Shown in pieces: positions 1 through 11,340 of a stretch of 35,203 bases of DNA (positions are counted from its first letter, which is position 1; every line of letters starts with the position of its first letter). The DNA is from Dinochytrium kinnereticum. Its lineage: Eukaryota; Chytridiomycota; Chytridiomycetes; Chytridiales; Chytridiaceae. The DNA is taken from contig JADGJT010000210.1 in NCBI GenBank assembly GCA_027604005.1, forward strand, positions 321 to 35,523. The letters are read 5' to 3'. The position numbers were made by a program, and so were the translations under genes. The notes beneath the pieces were generated by a model. It was not told the origin of the DNA. It worked only from the letters and a program-made list of their open reading frames with translations, and did not search any database.

Positions 1-1057
1 TGGGGTGTGGAAGGATCTCTCATACTTTCCTTCTTTCGATCCCCTTCTTGTTTTGTTTGTTTCTAGTTGATCAAATAGAGATACCAAAGTATTTTTACAC
101 GTCTTTTTGTTGATGTTGGTTTTGTTGGTGGTGGTGTTGTTGTTGGGTCGAGGGTGGGGTGTGCGCCATTCATTCTCCCTTGACGTGTGCGCGCTTCTCT
201 CCCTTGAGGATTTTTTTTTTTTTGCTTCTTTTTTTTTTGCACTGCACCTCCCCAAGCCAACCGATTCATAACTGGATCCTTGTTTAATTGGTTTTGTGAT
301 TTTTGAATGTGTTCAAAAGGTTGTTGTTGGCTGGTCACCCTGTTTTTTTTTTTGGTTTTTTTTTTTTGTGGATCTAACCTCTCCCTACATGTTTCACGTC
401 TTTATTTATTTATTTATTTTTCGGGGGGTTGGGTGGTGGGGTTGGGTGAGGGAAATGGGTTAGGTGGGGTTGGTTTGATGCAACTGGAGATAAGCTAGGG
501 ACGCGTTTGGTGATGGCCAGATGTTGTAATGGGTTGGTTGCCCTTTCCCTTTTTTTTTTTTTTTTTTGGGAGTGAGGGAGGGGGTCGTTTTGTGGCCTGG
601 AAGTTTTCCCAAAAAAAAAACAACCAAAAAAGAATGGGAAATGAGCGCGACGACGCCAACCACACCCACTTTACTGGCCACAGCTTGTGTGTACGTCGCT
701 CCCTCGCCAGTCAGCACGGATAGGATGGATGACACGGTCAAATGCGTGGGGATTGGGCGAGTGGGACACTGGGCGGTACGGTTGCTGTATGAGGTTGAGT
801 GAGGAGGGGAGGGTTCTTGGCCTGGCGCAGATGCATTTGCACGCGACTCCCACTTGTGTAGTAGTATGGGAGTAATAATATTCATTTCGGCCTTTAGCTC
901 CAAGTTGGGGTTTCTTGTACTTACACATAAGCACAAGAAAACCAATAACGAATCTATAAACCAACCCCCTTTCCTTTCCTCATTGGGCATCTATCTTTCT
1001 TTCGCTGTTGATTGGCTTTTGCTGGAAAGGAGGCCGGTCGAATCTCTGGTTACTTTT

Positions 1058-1084
1058 CTTTCTTCTTCTTCTTCTTCTTCTTCT
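1058..1084. repeat. TTC trinucleotide microsatellite
   Basis: An almost perfect run of TTC units lies in intergenic DNA. It has no coding support on either strand. Confidence 0.85.
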
Positions 1085-1199
1085 CGCAAATTGATGATTG
1101 TGTTGAGGGAACTTTTGACACTTTGCCCATATAACAACAAAAGGCGGACACATGGGGGGAGATGAAAGAAAGAATTGAAGGAGAAAGGTCGACGCAAAA

Positions 1200-1242
1200 A
1201 AAACAATAACAATAACAATAACAATAATAATAAAAATAAAAA
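1200..1242. repeat. AACAAT / AAT / AAAAT A-rich repeat
   Basis: The unit AACAAT repeats several times and then decays to AAT and AAAAT units. It is a simple repeat in the intergenic flank. Confidence 0.8.
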
Positions 1243-1372
1243 TCCACCATCATCCTTCACAACAACAATAAAAAAGAAGAAGAAAAAAGGACAAAAGAAT
1301 AACAACAACAGGAGAGAGAAAACCCAAAAGAAAAGGAAACACACAAATCAAACCCCTAACCACGAAAAACCA

Positions 1373-1399
1373 CCCCCCCCCCCCAAAAAAAAAAAAAAA
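1373..1399. repeat. C12-A15 homopolymer pair
   Basis: A run of 12 C is followed directly by 15 A, just 3' of the stop codon of the minus-strand START gene. On the transcribed strand this reads T15-G12. It may lie in that gene's 3' UTR or terminator region. Confidence 0.75.
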
Positions 1400-1411
1400 C
1401 ACACACAATAC

Positions 1412-3212
1412 TCACCCCCTCCTCCTCCTCCCCCCACCTAAAACAACCACCAGAAACACAGCAGCAACAAGCCAAGGCTGAGCCTCCACCACCACCTTTC
1501 CAGCCCTCCTCACAATCGGTTCCAAATCAACCCCACCAACCACCATCTTAGAAGGGGCCTTCCGAGTCTCATCCAAAACAGCCACCGGTGCCCCCACGTT
1601 CGTTGAGGAGCCGTTCGTTGATGTGGAAGGTGGTCGTGGAACGACGGCGACTGACCGCTTGCCCTCGGCTTCTTCGATGAGGGTGGAGGTTGTGCGGTGG
1701 TCTTGCTTTTCTTTGAGCATTTTGTTGACGCGGCGGAGGGAGAGGGGCTGAGTTGGGAGTGGGGGGAGGTAGGTTGGGGGTGAGGGTTAGTGTTGGGGAA
1801 GGTGTGTGGTGGGGTTTGTCTTTCCCCCCCCTTACCATTGCTTGGGTTGTTATCATGGCGACAAGACTTTTGGGGAGCCAACTGTGAAAAAAGGCAGTCG
1901 TTAACCAAACAAGCTAGAACAACAAACTAAAAGGTGGTCGAGAGAGCATGAAGAGGGGAAAGAAAAGAAAGCAAACAACAACCCCCCCCTCCCCTCCAAA
2001 TTCGACGCGTTTTACAGAAAAAGAAAGAAAGAGAATAGAGCAAAAAAAAGAAAAAAAAGAAGGCCAACACCACCCCGTCCAAATCAAAGAAGGCAAACCT
2101 AAAAGACAAACTCACCCTCCCAGGTCGCCATCCATGATCTGAACAACCCTACACATCCTCCCGGGTTTATCCGGGTGAGGTCCAACGATCTGCCCCGCAA
2201 GGCTAGCCTGCATTCTGACCGATGCCGGGCGAGGAGTGAACCCAGGCGCAGAGTCAACGGATCGCGTCACGTTGAGGTATCGACCGTCTTCAAGCTTTTT
2301 GACAAACCCGACGACAAGGGCGTCGCGAGGAGCTGTTGGCCAGAAGCCTTTGGAGTTCATGAACTGAACCTGCATTATTTTGTATATACATGTTTGGTGT
2401 TGAAACACGGTTCGGAGGTTTGATGAGTGTGCAAAGTCATGAAAGTTCAAACAATGCGTTCAAAGAGGAAAAGCCCAACACTACCTTTGAATCAGGTCCC
2501 AAGACCTGCACAATCCCACCTCCCTCACAAATCTCATCCCAAGTTGACCTCGTGTTGATATCGCTCAAAATATCAAACACCTCCTCAGGCGTCCCACACA
2601 TGTCCGCCACGACCCGAAAACAAAAATCCGCTCCAACCTTTCGATGCACCTCAATCTTGAATCCATCAGGGCTGGGACCCTGCGACAACACTGACGCCCA
2701 GACCGTTCCGTCTGCTGGGTGGGTTTGAATATCGGCCGCTTGAAGCATGGCTTCTGTAAGGGGTTCGCGGAGGCTTGCGTAGGGATTTTCAGTGGGAATT
2801 GGGGGCGAGGAGTCGGTGGCTGGGGTTGTGGTTGTTGTGGGAGGTTCGGCGGAGGGCTTCTGTTCGAGGTGGATGGTGGTGGACTTGATGTTGACGGGTT
2901 GGGTGGGCGCGGTTTGAGTAAGACCGGCGAGGTTGCCGATCCATGGTAGCCCGATGAGAGGATGAAAGGCTGCGAGCACAACTGCTCCTATAAGGACCAA
3001 GTGGATCTGTGAGCGTTTCAATGCGTTAGAGATGTGGTAGCCTGTTGAACAAGATGCCTCACCGCATCCAGTTTGAGCACCACCAACGGGACATCGTCAA
3101 CACCCTCCATCACAGACTTCAGGAGCACGGAGATGGTGAAGAGGGAGACCACGGATGCAGCCGCGACCACAGCAGCGAGGGCAAGAGGAGACGTCTGGTG
3201 AGGGCTTGCCAT
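1412..3212 (-). CDS. Membrane-anchored START-domain lipid-binding protein
   Basis: Five exons give a 435-residue protein: 3212-3063, 3006-2485, 2369-2116, 1881-1836 and 1747-1412. All four introns are GT-AG and keep frame. Residues about 10-32 and 51-75 are hydrophobic and should form two N-terminal membrane segments. A Pro/Thr-rich linker (about 100-123) leads to a START domain at about 125-325, recognised by STWDE, VQFMNSKGFWP, RDALVV and the end signature GGWLPKSLVAMITTQAM followed by PLSLRRV. START domains bind a sterol, phospholipid or ceramide in a hydrophobic pocket; the ligand here cannot be read. A short hydrophobic stretch near 415-428 ends in four Arg and may be a weak tail anchor. 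The start ATG at 3212 is the first before the hydrophobic segment. A lipid-transfer role at a membrane is inference. The N-terminal exon and the last 20 residues are the least certain parts. Confidence 0.85.
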
Positions 3213-3663
3213 GACAGACGAGGTTTAAATAATATTTTGGTCGATTGGTGAAATCAGTCGTCCGAAAAAAAGGAGCAAACAGAGCAAAAAGCAAATGCAA
3301 AGGCTGGGGAAGGTGCAGATGCGGGATGAGGATGAAGGTGGGGATCGGATGGTGCGTCTCGGGCGATGCGGGTGGCAAGGGAGATGATGAGGCCGTTGGG
3401 GTCAATCAAGGCAGCAGGGGCAGAGGGGGTGAAAATGAGATGGACACAAGACTTTTTCGCTCGGCTCTTTTTTTCCCTTGTGCATGACGTCGTTGGACCG
3501 TCTCCTTTGAGTCCAGCGAGCGTCAGGAAGCATCATGGCATGCATGACTTTGATGATGTCCAGGGGTAAGAAGCCAGAGCGAGGCTGGAGGGCTTGTCGC
3601 CTGAACGCCATGATCAGGATTGCAAGTGAGAGATCCATCCGCAGGCAGAGACGGAAGCCAGCA

Positions 3664-3706
3664 CCAACCAGCCAACCAGCCAACCCAACCCAACCCAACC
3701 AACCCG
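3664..3706. repeat. CCAAC/CCAG tandem repeat
   Basis: Short units of CCAACCAG and CCAAC repeat for about 43 bp in the divergent promoter region. It is a simple-sequence tract with no visible coding role. Confidence 0.75.
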
Positions 3707-3873
3707 CACACACTCACATGCAATGCAATGGCAGTGGCAATCGCCCGAACTCCGTCAGCCAGTCAGTGAGGGGTTCAAAGCTGCTTTGAAACTGCTCGTG
3801 GCACGGTCGCTTATTCTGCCTGCGTGTCGCAAAATTCATGGCATTCGCGGTTTGAAAAACGGAAAAGGCGTCG

Positions 3874-3881
3874 TATAAAAG
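3874..3881 (+). promoter_or_regulatory. TATA box of the MFS transporter gene
   Basis: The sequence TATAAAAG matches the TATA consensus closely. It lies 178 bp upstream of the start codon at 4052, in a position expected for a core promoter with a 5' UTR of roughly 140-150 nt. No start-site data are available. Confidence 0.6.
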
Positions 3882-4051
3882 CTCGCCCGATCCGAAAGAG
3901 ACCCCTACCTCGACGCTGCTGTAGCCTCATCACCCCAACCATCACCATCAGCGACATCAACAACGCCACGCCCTTCATCCCCCCCACCCCCCCGCCTGTC
4001 GCTTGCTCATCCTTCCGTCCGTCTTTTACTCCTGAACAACCTGAAGTAACA

Positions 4052-6315
4052 ATGACCACCATCAAGAAGACGGAGCCATCCTGGGCTGTTGCGCATGATG
4101 CATCTCACTCCACCATCACATCTGACCTTACGCATGCCGCCACATCCTCATCGTTTGAAATCTCTGACCCTGCCGCCAAGGAGACCCTCGCAGGCCTCTC
4201 GCCTGAGACGACAGAGTCGCATATTGTTCCACTGACGAAAGTTCAGGTGATAGGCTCTTCTCTCCTTTGCATGACGACGTTTTTGTTCCCCAGCTTTGAG
4301 TCTAACCTCTTTTCTTACAGTTCATCCTTGTCTTTGTCGGTCTGGCTCTGGCAGTCTTCCTCGCTGCTCTCGACCAGACCATTGTCGCTGTCGCTCTCCC
4401 TAAAATCGCTGGTGACTTCAAATCCCTCGACCAGGTCGCATGGATTGGAACAGCGTAAGCTCTCACCCCAGAGCATCCGCTCTCCCAACCAACCATGCAA
4501 CACCCATCTAATCCATCTCTCATCTCTTTTTGCTAGTTACTTCCTTACCGCCACCGCCTTCATCCCTTCATATGGTCAGTTGTCTGACATTTTCGGCCGG
4601 AAACCCGTCTTTTTGGTCGCCATTGCCATCTTTGAGATTGGGAGCTTGCTCTGTGGGGTTGCGACCAACATGGAGTTTTTGATCGCTGCAAGGGCTATTG
4701 CTGGACTTGGTGGTGGCGGTATCTTTTCTTTGGTAATCATCATCATCTCAGATTTGGTTGAGATTCGTCAGAGGGCGAATTATCAAGGTGAGTTATCTTT
4801 GGTTGGGTTTTGATATTTGGCGTTTGTTTTGCTGGTTTTTTTCTATCTTCTTCTTCGGTTGACAGCCTCCTCTCTCGGTCCTTTTTCTTTTAGGCATCAT
4901 TGGAGCCGTGTTTGGTGTTGCTAGTGTTGCCGGCCCTCTTCTCGGTGGTGTTTTTGTCGACCGTGTTTCTTGGAGATGGGTGTTTTACATCAAGTGAGTC
5001 TCACCGCCCTCTTCGCCTCCTCGTCATTATCCCATTGCTGGCCTTTCCACATCTGTTGTTCATCTGGAAGCTAATATCGATCTGTCCAAAGCCTCCCCAT
5101 CGGCGTCTTCACCGTCGGCGCCGTCCTTGTCTTCTTGAAGATCCAGAAAACCCACACAACAAACGTGATGAAAAGTCTCCTTCAAATCGACTGGCTCGGC
5201 ACCTTCCTTCTCATCACAACCGTCATCCTCTTCCTTATCCCACTCCAAGGTGGTGGGTCACTCTACGCGTGGAACTCTCCAACCGTCATCTCCTTATTTG
5301 TTGTTGGGTTCGTCTTTTTGGTGATGTTTGTGTGGGTTGAGGGGTGGTACGCGAAGAACCCTGTCATCCCTTTCTCGTTGTTCAAGAACATGCATGTCGT
5401 TGCGACGTTTGCCACGTCCATGTTTGTTGGGATGGCATTCTTTGTGTTGGTGTTTTATGCTCCGCTTTGGTTTCAGGTCGTGTTTGGATGTGAGTTTTTT
5501 CGTCGATATTTGCTTTCTTCGTTTGGTGTTCCATGCGCTGTTTCACCTGACTCTTCTTCTCCGCTCTTTGCTGCATTGTAAATGTTGGATTCTAATACGT
5601 TTAACCCCCCCTCCCTACCCTCTGGAAAAAACATGTATATACATACAAAACCACTAACCAACCAACCCAACCAGCATCCGCAACCCAAGCCGGCCTCCAA
5701 ACCATCCCCCTGATCGTCGGTCTCGTTCTCTGCTCCATCGTCTCCGGCGTCGTTGCAAGCACCACCGGCCACTTTATGCCCTTCCTCCCCATCGGCGGAG
5801 CGATCATCGCCACTGGCGCGGGCCTGATCTCAACCCTCGACGAATCCTCCCCCCTGTGGAAACAAATCATCTTCCTCTTCATCGCAGGCATCGGGGTCGG
5901 AAGTTGCATTCAGACCGTCCTCCTCTCTGCTCAGGCCAGCGTTGGTCCCGAGCTTCTGGCGGTCGTGACGGCCAACACGAATTTCTGGCAAACCATTGGT
6001 GCGGTGTTGGGGTTGGCGATCGTCTCGTCCATCTTCAATAACAAGCTTGAGACTTTCTTTGAGGAGGAGACGAGGGGTATGAACTTTACGTTGCCGGCTG
6101 GGGTGCCTGTGGAGATTTTGAAGCAGAGCGTGGGGAGTATCAGGGAGTTGTTGCCGGTTGAACAGCAGGGGCCTGTCATTCATGCTTATGTGAGGACGTT
6201 GAGTTTGGTGTTTTTGATTGCTGTGCCGTTTGCTGGGTTGGTGGTTGTTTCGTCATTGTTTGTGAAGAAGGAGAGGCTTCCGGCTGAGAAGAGGGAGATG
6301 GTGGTTGCTGCTTGA
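4052..6315 (+). CDS. DHA2-type MFS drug:H+ antiporter
   Basis: Six exons (4052-4246, 4321-4454, 4537-4787, 4894-4993, 5092-5489, 5675-6315) encode 572 residues. Family motifs are plain: [14 protein letters not shown] in the first membrane segment (D83), [10 protein letters not shown] after the second (motif A-like, residues 123-132), and the antiporter motif C pattern G-x8-G-x3-GP-x2-GG at 197-212, followed by RWVFYINLPIG. Length and hydrophobic profile fit the 14-segment DHA2 family of plasma-membrane or vacuolar exporters that expel drugs, toxins or siderophores in exchange for protons. The first 65 residues are a polar cytosolic tail. ATG 4052 was chosen because the longer open frame starts only at a non-ATG codon. 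Introns are GT-AG; intron 4 ends in AAAG, and the last intron is the longest (185 nt). The substrate cannot be predicted, and no biosynthetic cluster surrounds the gene. Confidence 0.93.
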
Positions 6316-7296
6316 TGCGTTTTCTTGACTTTTCGTTTGGCTGTTTGGGGTTGTATGTGTGTGCCTATGAACGTGTGTTTGTTCTCTCCTTTCCCCTGCA
6401 TGCTTGCGGCCTTTGGGCTTTGCAAGGTTGTTTGTTTGCTCCTTTTGATTGCTTCCTGTGTCTGGTTGAAGGTCACTGCTTTTGGTCGGTCTCTTCGCCA
6501 AACTAATAATGATAATGAATGTGAGATGTTTATTTAACTCTAGATGTTGCTATTACTTTTTAGTCCATTTTAAACATGCTTCCAGGTTGAAGAGCCCTCG
6601 GACGCTTCATGTGGATATGATGTTCCTCCATCCATCCGTGAGGTCACTTCATCCGCTTCGTGTTCCGAGTTTACCCTGAGAGACCGATTTCAATGCCGAC
6701 CTCAAGAGATCACGATGTTTCTGGTGTTGAGGTTCACGCCTCCGTCTTTCAGAATGTAAAGGACTAGCATGGATGGTTTATAAATTATCAATTATCTTAT
6801 TTTTCTCTCTCAACCGCAACCCAACCTCCCCATCAACAGATAAAAAACCACCAACCAAACCAGTCAAAGGCTGGCTGACCGGAATGCGCATCGGTCGTGA
6901 ACAGAAAAAAAAAAGTGAAGGACTGATTTGTACAAATTGCGAAAAGATATCTCCCCCAAACATCATCAACAAACAACCAACCAACCACCTTCAAGCTCAT
7001 CGAAAAGTGCATAAAGGAAAGAGGGCAAGATTTGAAAGGAAGCAGCCAAAACAAATAATAGGCCATAATGTTCGATAGGGGTGGGTGGTATTTTTTGTGG
7101 GGGGGGGGAACGGGGTAAGTTGCGTGGAAGGGGCATGCAATGTCATGGCAGGAAGGGTAACGAGGAGGGGGCATGGCGAGGCTAGATGAAAAGACTGCGC
7201 AAGCTCAAGACGGTAATGCGGAGGAAAAAAAACGAATGAAAAGCGATCATGTGAGGGCAAAGATGTGAGAGAAAGCGTACCGCGACTCAAGCAAGG
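6316..7296. other. Convergent 3' flank between MFS and BET genes
   Basis: These 981 bp separate the stop codons of two converging genes and should contain both 3' UTRs. I see no coding region. The right part is A- and G-rich low-complexity sequence on the plus strand, including a run of nine G near 7100. Confidence 0.6.
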
Positions 7297-9288
7297 TTAA
7301 TCAGAATCAGATCCGCTGTCATCGCTTCCGCTGCTGTCACTGCTGTCAAGTCCTTCCCTCTCTCTCCGCATGGCAGAAGCCGCCTTCCTGGCAGCCTCCT
7401 TTGCCTTCTCAGAGTTGCGTCGGTCCTCCTCAGCGCATCCCTTCACAAAGTCGAACAGCTTTACAAGGGTGACACGGTCCAAGGCATCAATATCGAGCTC
7501 AATCTCGCCTTCACCCGACAACTGAGGCATGCCGGAACGGATGATATCAATCACGCCCATCTGGTGCTTGTTTGTGAGCGACCCAATCATATCCGAGAGC
7601 TGGCGCTTCTCATCGTAAGTCACGACCCGGACGGAAGCTGCTGGGGTGGTTGCAGGAGGGGACGGGGAGCTAGAGGGCCTGCGCTTCTTGCTCGACTTCT
7701 CGCAGCCAGACTCCTTCCACTTGATACCACACTTGTTGCAAAGTGTCTGAGACCCAGAAGGTCCACGACGCCACTGCGAAGTGGACACAGTGCCACAATG
7801 CTCACATCGCTTGGCCCCAGCAACATCATTCGTTACCGCCCCACCATCCAAGTCTTCTACAATGGGCCCGCCCGATGATGCAGAACCGCCTACTCGGGGA
7901 ACATCGACCTTTGAAGACGACTTTGACTTGCGTCTCGCCGATGAGGCAGATGCCGAAGACGACTTCTTCACCGCCTTCTTCGCTGTCTCCTCATCGCTCG
8001 AGCTGTCACTATCGCTATTGTTTGCCCCCACGAGTCCCGAAAAGGCCACAGCGGTCAGAGCGGAAGCAAGCAGAGCCTCAGTCTGCTTCACCTTCTTCTT
8101 CTTGCCGTTCCTCTTGAGCGTCTCAAGTTGCTGCTGCAGGGCAAAGATTGAAGCCGCGAGAGAAGAGGCGGCGCCAAATGCCCCAACCTCTTCCGACTTC
8201 TTCTTCTTGCTGCCCTTACCGACCGACGACCTGCGCCGCTTGAGACCGTTAGCATCCAAATCATCAGATGGTCGCCGCAGGTCCTCGGGCTCGTATATCT
8301 TCTTCGGCTTCCGCTCACGAGTTGATCGGTGAACCTCGGGACCTGTAGGTATAACAGGTGCTGGATCGGGACCGTCACCAGTGATGTCGATGAGCGCTCC
8401 TGCGGTGGTAGACGACGGACTGACGACGATGTCAGCGTCAAGAATCACCGAGTTCCTCTTCCTCTTCAATGCTGCAGCGCTGGGAACCTTGACCGCAGGT
8501 GGCTTCTTCACAACTGCTGGATTGGCCATAGCGTCCATCTGGGGGCGGTTGTAGATAGGAAGGAGGGGGAAAGTACGGTTGAGGAGATTGGAGAAGTATT
8601 TCTCGAGCTGGCGACCCTGCTGATGGACAAAGTGGGTGGGAGGATTGTAGAGGAAGCAATTGTCGAAGATAAGCTTCACGTCGTCCACAAACGCCGTCAA
8701 CACCGTGTACGATCCCTCAGTCAGCTTCTGCCCAACGGTCTGGAGGTCCATGGGATGCCGGACAATGTTGAAGTAATCGGGGGCCCCAGCGACCACTGGG
8801 TCGACGGGAACCTTGAAAGGCCAAGCCGCATTGTGCCTCTGCAGGGACGACAGAACTGACTTGCAAGATTTGATCTCTCCCGGTGTCAACTTAGGAGGTA
8901 CGGCGCCGGGTATTGGCGCAGCGTTGATCGCCGAGGGGGCAGACGGAATATCTTCCACCATCGTCGCTTGCAGCACCAAAGACTCCTCCTCCATGATATC
9001 CGCCACAACTTCAAGTTCCTCTGTGACGACCCCCATCACCGCAGCTACCGCACCCTCTATGATGGCCTCACTGGAATTCTCAAGATCCGACAGCGAGGGC
9101 GTGAGGGAAGACTCGGTCGGAGGTGAGAGGGGCAGGTTGGCTTGATGGAAGATGGTGGCGGCTGAAGAGGCTGACTTTGTCTCCAAAGCAAGGGAAATGT
9201 CGGACGGGTTATGAGGAGGGGAGGTCGCCAGAACGTGCGTACTTTGGGAGTGCACGGTGACGCTCTCAGTCATCGTCTCGAACGACAT
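7297..9288 (-). CDS. BET-family protein: bromodomain, GATA zinc finger, NET domain
   Basis: A single uninterrupted frame of 663 residues starts at ATG 9288; the frame extends two codons further but only to a TTG. One bromodomain covers about 135-240, with the WPF shelf at 156-158 and the conserved acetyl-lysine Asn in FLYNPP near residue 215. A helical stretch SIFALQQQLETLKR (about 380-393) resembles BET motif B and is followed by Lys- and Ser/Asp-rich tracts. A GATA-type finger then has Cys at 495, 498, 517 and 520 (C-x2-C-x18-C-x2-C, with QWRRGP and LCNKCG). A NET/ET domain lies at about 556-618, then a Lys/Arg helix and an acidic Ser/Asp tail. BET proteins read acetylated histones and recruit transcription machinery; a GATA finger would add sequence-specific DNA contact. 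Fungal Bdf1-type proteins normally have two bromodomains and no GATA finger, so this layout is odd. Being intronless among intron-rich neighbours is also unusual. Confidence 0.92.
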   Translation of the reverse strand: MSFETMTESVTVHSQSTHVLATSPPHNPSDISLALETKSASSAATIFHQANLPLSPPTESSLTPSLSDLENSSEAIIEGAVAAVMGVVTEELEVVADIMEEESLVLQATMVEDIPSAPSAINAAPIPGAVPPKLTPGEIKSCKSVLSSLQRHNAAWPFKVPVDPVVAGAPDYFNIVRHPMDLQTVGQKLTEGSYTVLTAFVDDVKLIFDNCFLYNPPTHFVHQQGRQLEKYFSNLLNRTFPLLPIYNRPQMDAMANPAVVKKPPAVKVPSAAALKRKRNSVILDADIVVSPSSTTAGALIDITGDGPDPAPVIPTGPEVHRSTRERKPKKIYEPEDLRRPSDDLDANGLKRRRSSVGKGSKKKKSEEVGAFGAASSLAASIFALQQQLETLKRNGKKKKVKQTEALLASALTAVAFSGLVGANNSDSDSSSDEETAKKAVKKSSSASASSARRKSKSSSKVDVPRVGGSASSGGPIVEDLDGGAVTNDVAGAKRCEHCGTVSTSQWRRGPSGSQTLCNKCGIKWKESGCEKSSKKRRPSSSPSPPATTPAASVRVVTYDEKRQLSDMIGSLTNKHQMGVIDIIRSGMPQLSGEGEIELDIDALDRVTLVKLFDFVKGCAEEDRRNSEKAKEAARKAASAMRREREGLDSSDSSGSDDSGSDSD

Positions 9289-9912
9289 CACCAAACTGCA
9301 GAAGTCGAGCGGGTTGAGGAAGTGGGAGGGTCAGAAAAAAGTTCAAAGCAAAAGATGTTGACTAAAGCATATGCTCTGTATTAAAAGAAAAGGGCGGAGA
9401 GGGGCAGAGGGGAAAGAGAGAAGAGGGAGGAGGAGGAGGGAGGAGATGATGGTAAACCAAAGAAGGTAGCGGCAGCGAGAATCGATATCCGGGAAAACTA
9501 GTCTTCCCGCGAACTCTTTCCACAACCGCAGTCAGCCGTTTGATCCCACAGATTCATCCTCCACACTCACACCTAGCCTGCACTCTCTGTGTCCCTTGCA
9601 CTCGCACTCCTTACATGAACCATACACCTATCACGACAGCAGAAAAGCAGACAGGGTACGGATGGCTTGCACCAGCAGGACCGTATAGAATCAAAGGAGG
9701 GGATGGTGCGGAACAGGTGGGGAAGACTTGAAAGCAAAGGTGATGTTATGGAAAGGGGATGCTCACCAGTAGAGGAGGAAGGGGGAAGAGGAGGGAAGGG
9801 ATGTGTGCGGTTGTGGGTTGTGGGTGGTGGAGGATGGATGACTGGAATCAAAGCGGAGTCTGAACTGGCCAGTCAGTCAAGCAGCCCTCCAATGAAAAGC
9901 GGAGGACGATGT

Positions 9913-10677
9913 GATTGGCCGCTGTGAATGGGGGACAGGGTAAAAGGGAAAACTGGAGGGGGATGATGATGATGGGGTGGCTGCTGGTTGGGTGGGTGGT
10001 AGGAAGGTAAGCGGAAAAAACGGGGGGGGAGGTCGTCCCCTTTTATACTTGCAGCAGGGCATCCCCGCAGTCTGACAATCTGCCCTTGCAGCCCTGCCAA
10101 AGCAGTGGGCAGCTCGGAGAATTTTCCCTGCTTCGCGCCATCAATCAATTTAAATGGGAAATGCGAAAAGCGCTTTCCTCATGCACGGGCGCAAGCTGCG
10201 GCGCTGACAATCTTTTGCGCCAGCCAGTGCTGCTGTTCCACATCGTAAATTGCTATTGGCTGGCAGGGACAGCAGCTGATCGTTGGCCAACCATCAAATG
10301 CCAAACCCAGAATTCCTCGTGAAAATGCATCATCAGAAATCAAAATCAAAATCAAAAATAAAATAAAATCAAAAATCAAAAAAAACAAAGTATCCCAGCC
10401 AAGGAGAAACCAAGCCAAACCAGAAAATCAACCAACCAGCAGACAGCAGTCAAGGATATCTTGAAACACGGGTTGGTGGGGGCAACGCCAAAAATCATCG
10501 CCTCCTTCCCAGCCATCCCATCCTTCTTGTCCAGAGTCCAGACGGCGCGAATCCACGTAAGCTCATATCATTGACGCGAATCACACTGCAAAGGCGCGAC
10601 TGACCGTGGGAAAAAGAAGAAATAGGAACCTCACCTCCATTACCTGATTGGCCAGAATTCGTTCGTGCTGATTGGCC
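9913..10677 (-). promoter_or_regulatory. Cluster of four CCAAT boxes
   Basis: The inverted CCAAT pentamer ATTGG occurs at 9914-9918, 10255-10259, 10647-10651 and 10671-10675. Three of these share the octamer GATTGGCC. All four read CCAAT on the minus strand, the orientation of the BET gene that starts at 9288. CCAAT is the binding site of the HAP/NF-Y complex in fungi. Distance to the BET start is 0.6-1.4 kb, so they may serve an unseen transcript instead. Confidence 0.4.
10331..10385. repeat. AAAATC-type A-rich tandem repeat
   Basis: Units of AAATC and AAAATC, with AAAAT variants, repeat for roughly 55 bp and end in a poly-A run. It is a simple repeat in gene-free DNA. Confidence 0.7.
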
Positions 10678-11340
10678 CAGGACTTGGTGCAGAAGAGGTG
10701 AGAGGGCACTGTTGAGATGAGGGTCATGGTGTCGTGTTGACACCAAACACGACTTTGCGCGGGAGGAGATAGCTTGGAAAGAAAGGCGTGGCAGTCAGGG
10801 AGGGCATCACCCCAACTGTGGATGAGCAATAAGGGAAAACAATAGTTACGAAGAGTCGAAAGGTGTCATGAGGTTAAACAACAGTATTGTGAAGCAAGAG
10901 GATGAGGGAAGGAGGCCAACGAGACAACAAACGACCTGTTAAAAGAAAAAAACAGCGTCATATTGCAAAACATCAGACCTGTGAAATACCAGTTCTTTTG
11001 GCTACCATAGCATAGCGTTACCGACAGCGGTGGTTTTGATGGGAGCCAAAAGAGCACAGGCTATGAGCAGCCTCTTTCACAGCAAAATGAGCTGGAAGAG
11101 AGCCAGGTCGAAGGTCTTGAACCTGATCAGCCCTCGCAACCAGCCCATCTTCGCACATAGACCTCTGCCCACGCTCACCATCACCCTCAAAGCAGCCAGC
11201 TCAAAAGGAAGGTGAAGGGGGTTACTTGCGTATGTAGCGTTCGGAGGATAGAAAGAGCGAGGACAATGTGGAGGAGGGAAGGCGTTGGGGAGAAGCATCT
11301 GATATTGGACCGACATCCCCCTTCAACGCAACTGCTCCTC

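Larger units (their letters stand above)
1..1411. other. Gene-free low-complexity flank
   Basis: I see no supportable gene here. The sequence is dominated by homopolymer and purine/pyrimidine-biased tracts: long T runs, G-rich stretches, a TTC microsatellite, an AAC/AAT-rich block and a C12-A15 run next to the START gene stop. Open frames in it are low-complexity translations (poly-Phe, poly-Lys, poly-Asn) without domain character. It probably holds the 3' flank of the START gene and the flank of a gene outside the window. Confidence 0.6.
3213..4051. promoter_or_regulatory. Divergent intergenic region between START and MFS genes
   Basis: These 839 bp separate two divergently transcribed genes and should hold both promoters. 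A CCAAC-rich tandem repeat and a clear TATA box for the right-hand gene are the only recognisable elements. An open frame continues upstream of the MFS start codon without an in-frame ATG and is treated as 5' UTR. Confidence 0.55.

Noticed and set aside
460..990. 176-codon minus-strand open frame
   Set aside because: It crosses poly-Lys and low-complexity tracts, has no domain pattern, and overlaps equally long frames on both strands, as expected by chance.
3824..4051. Upstream in-frame extension of the MFS transporter
   Set aside because: The extension opens at GTG, not ATG, lies partly upstream of or across the TATA box, and encodes Arg/Pro-rich sequence unlike the family.
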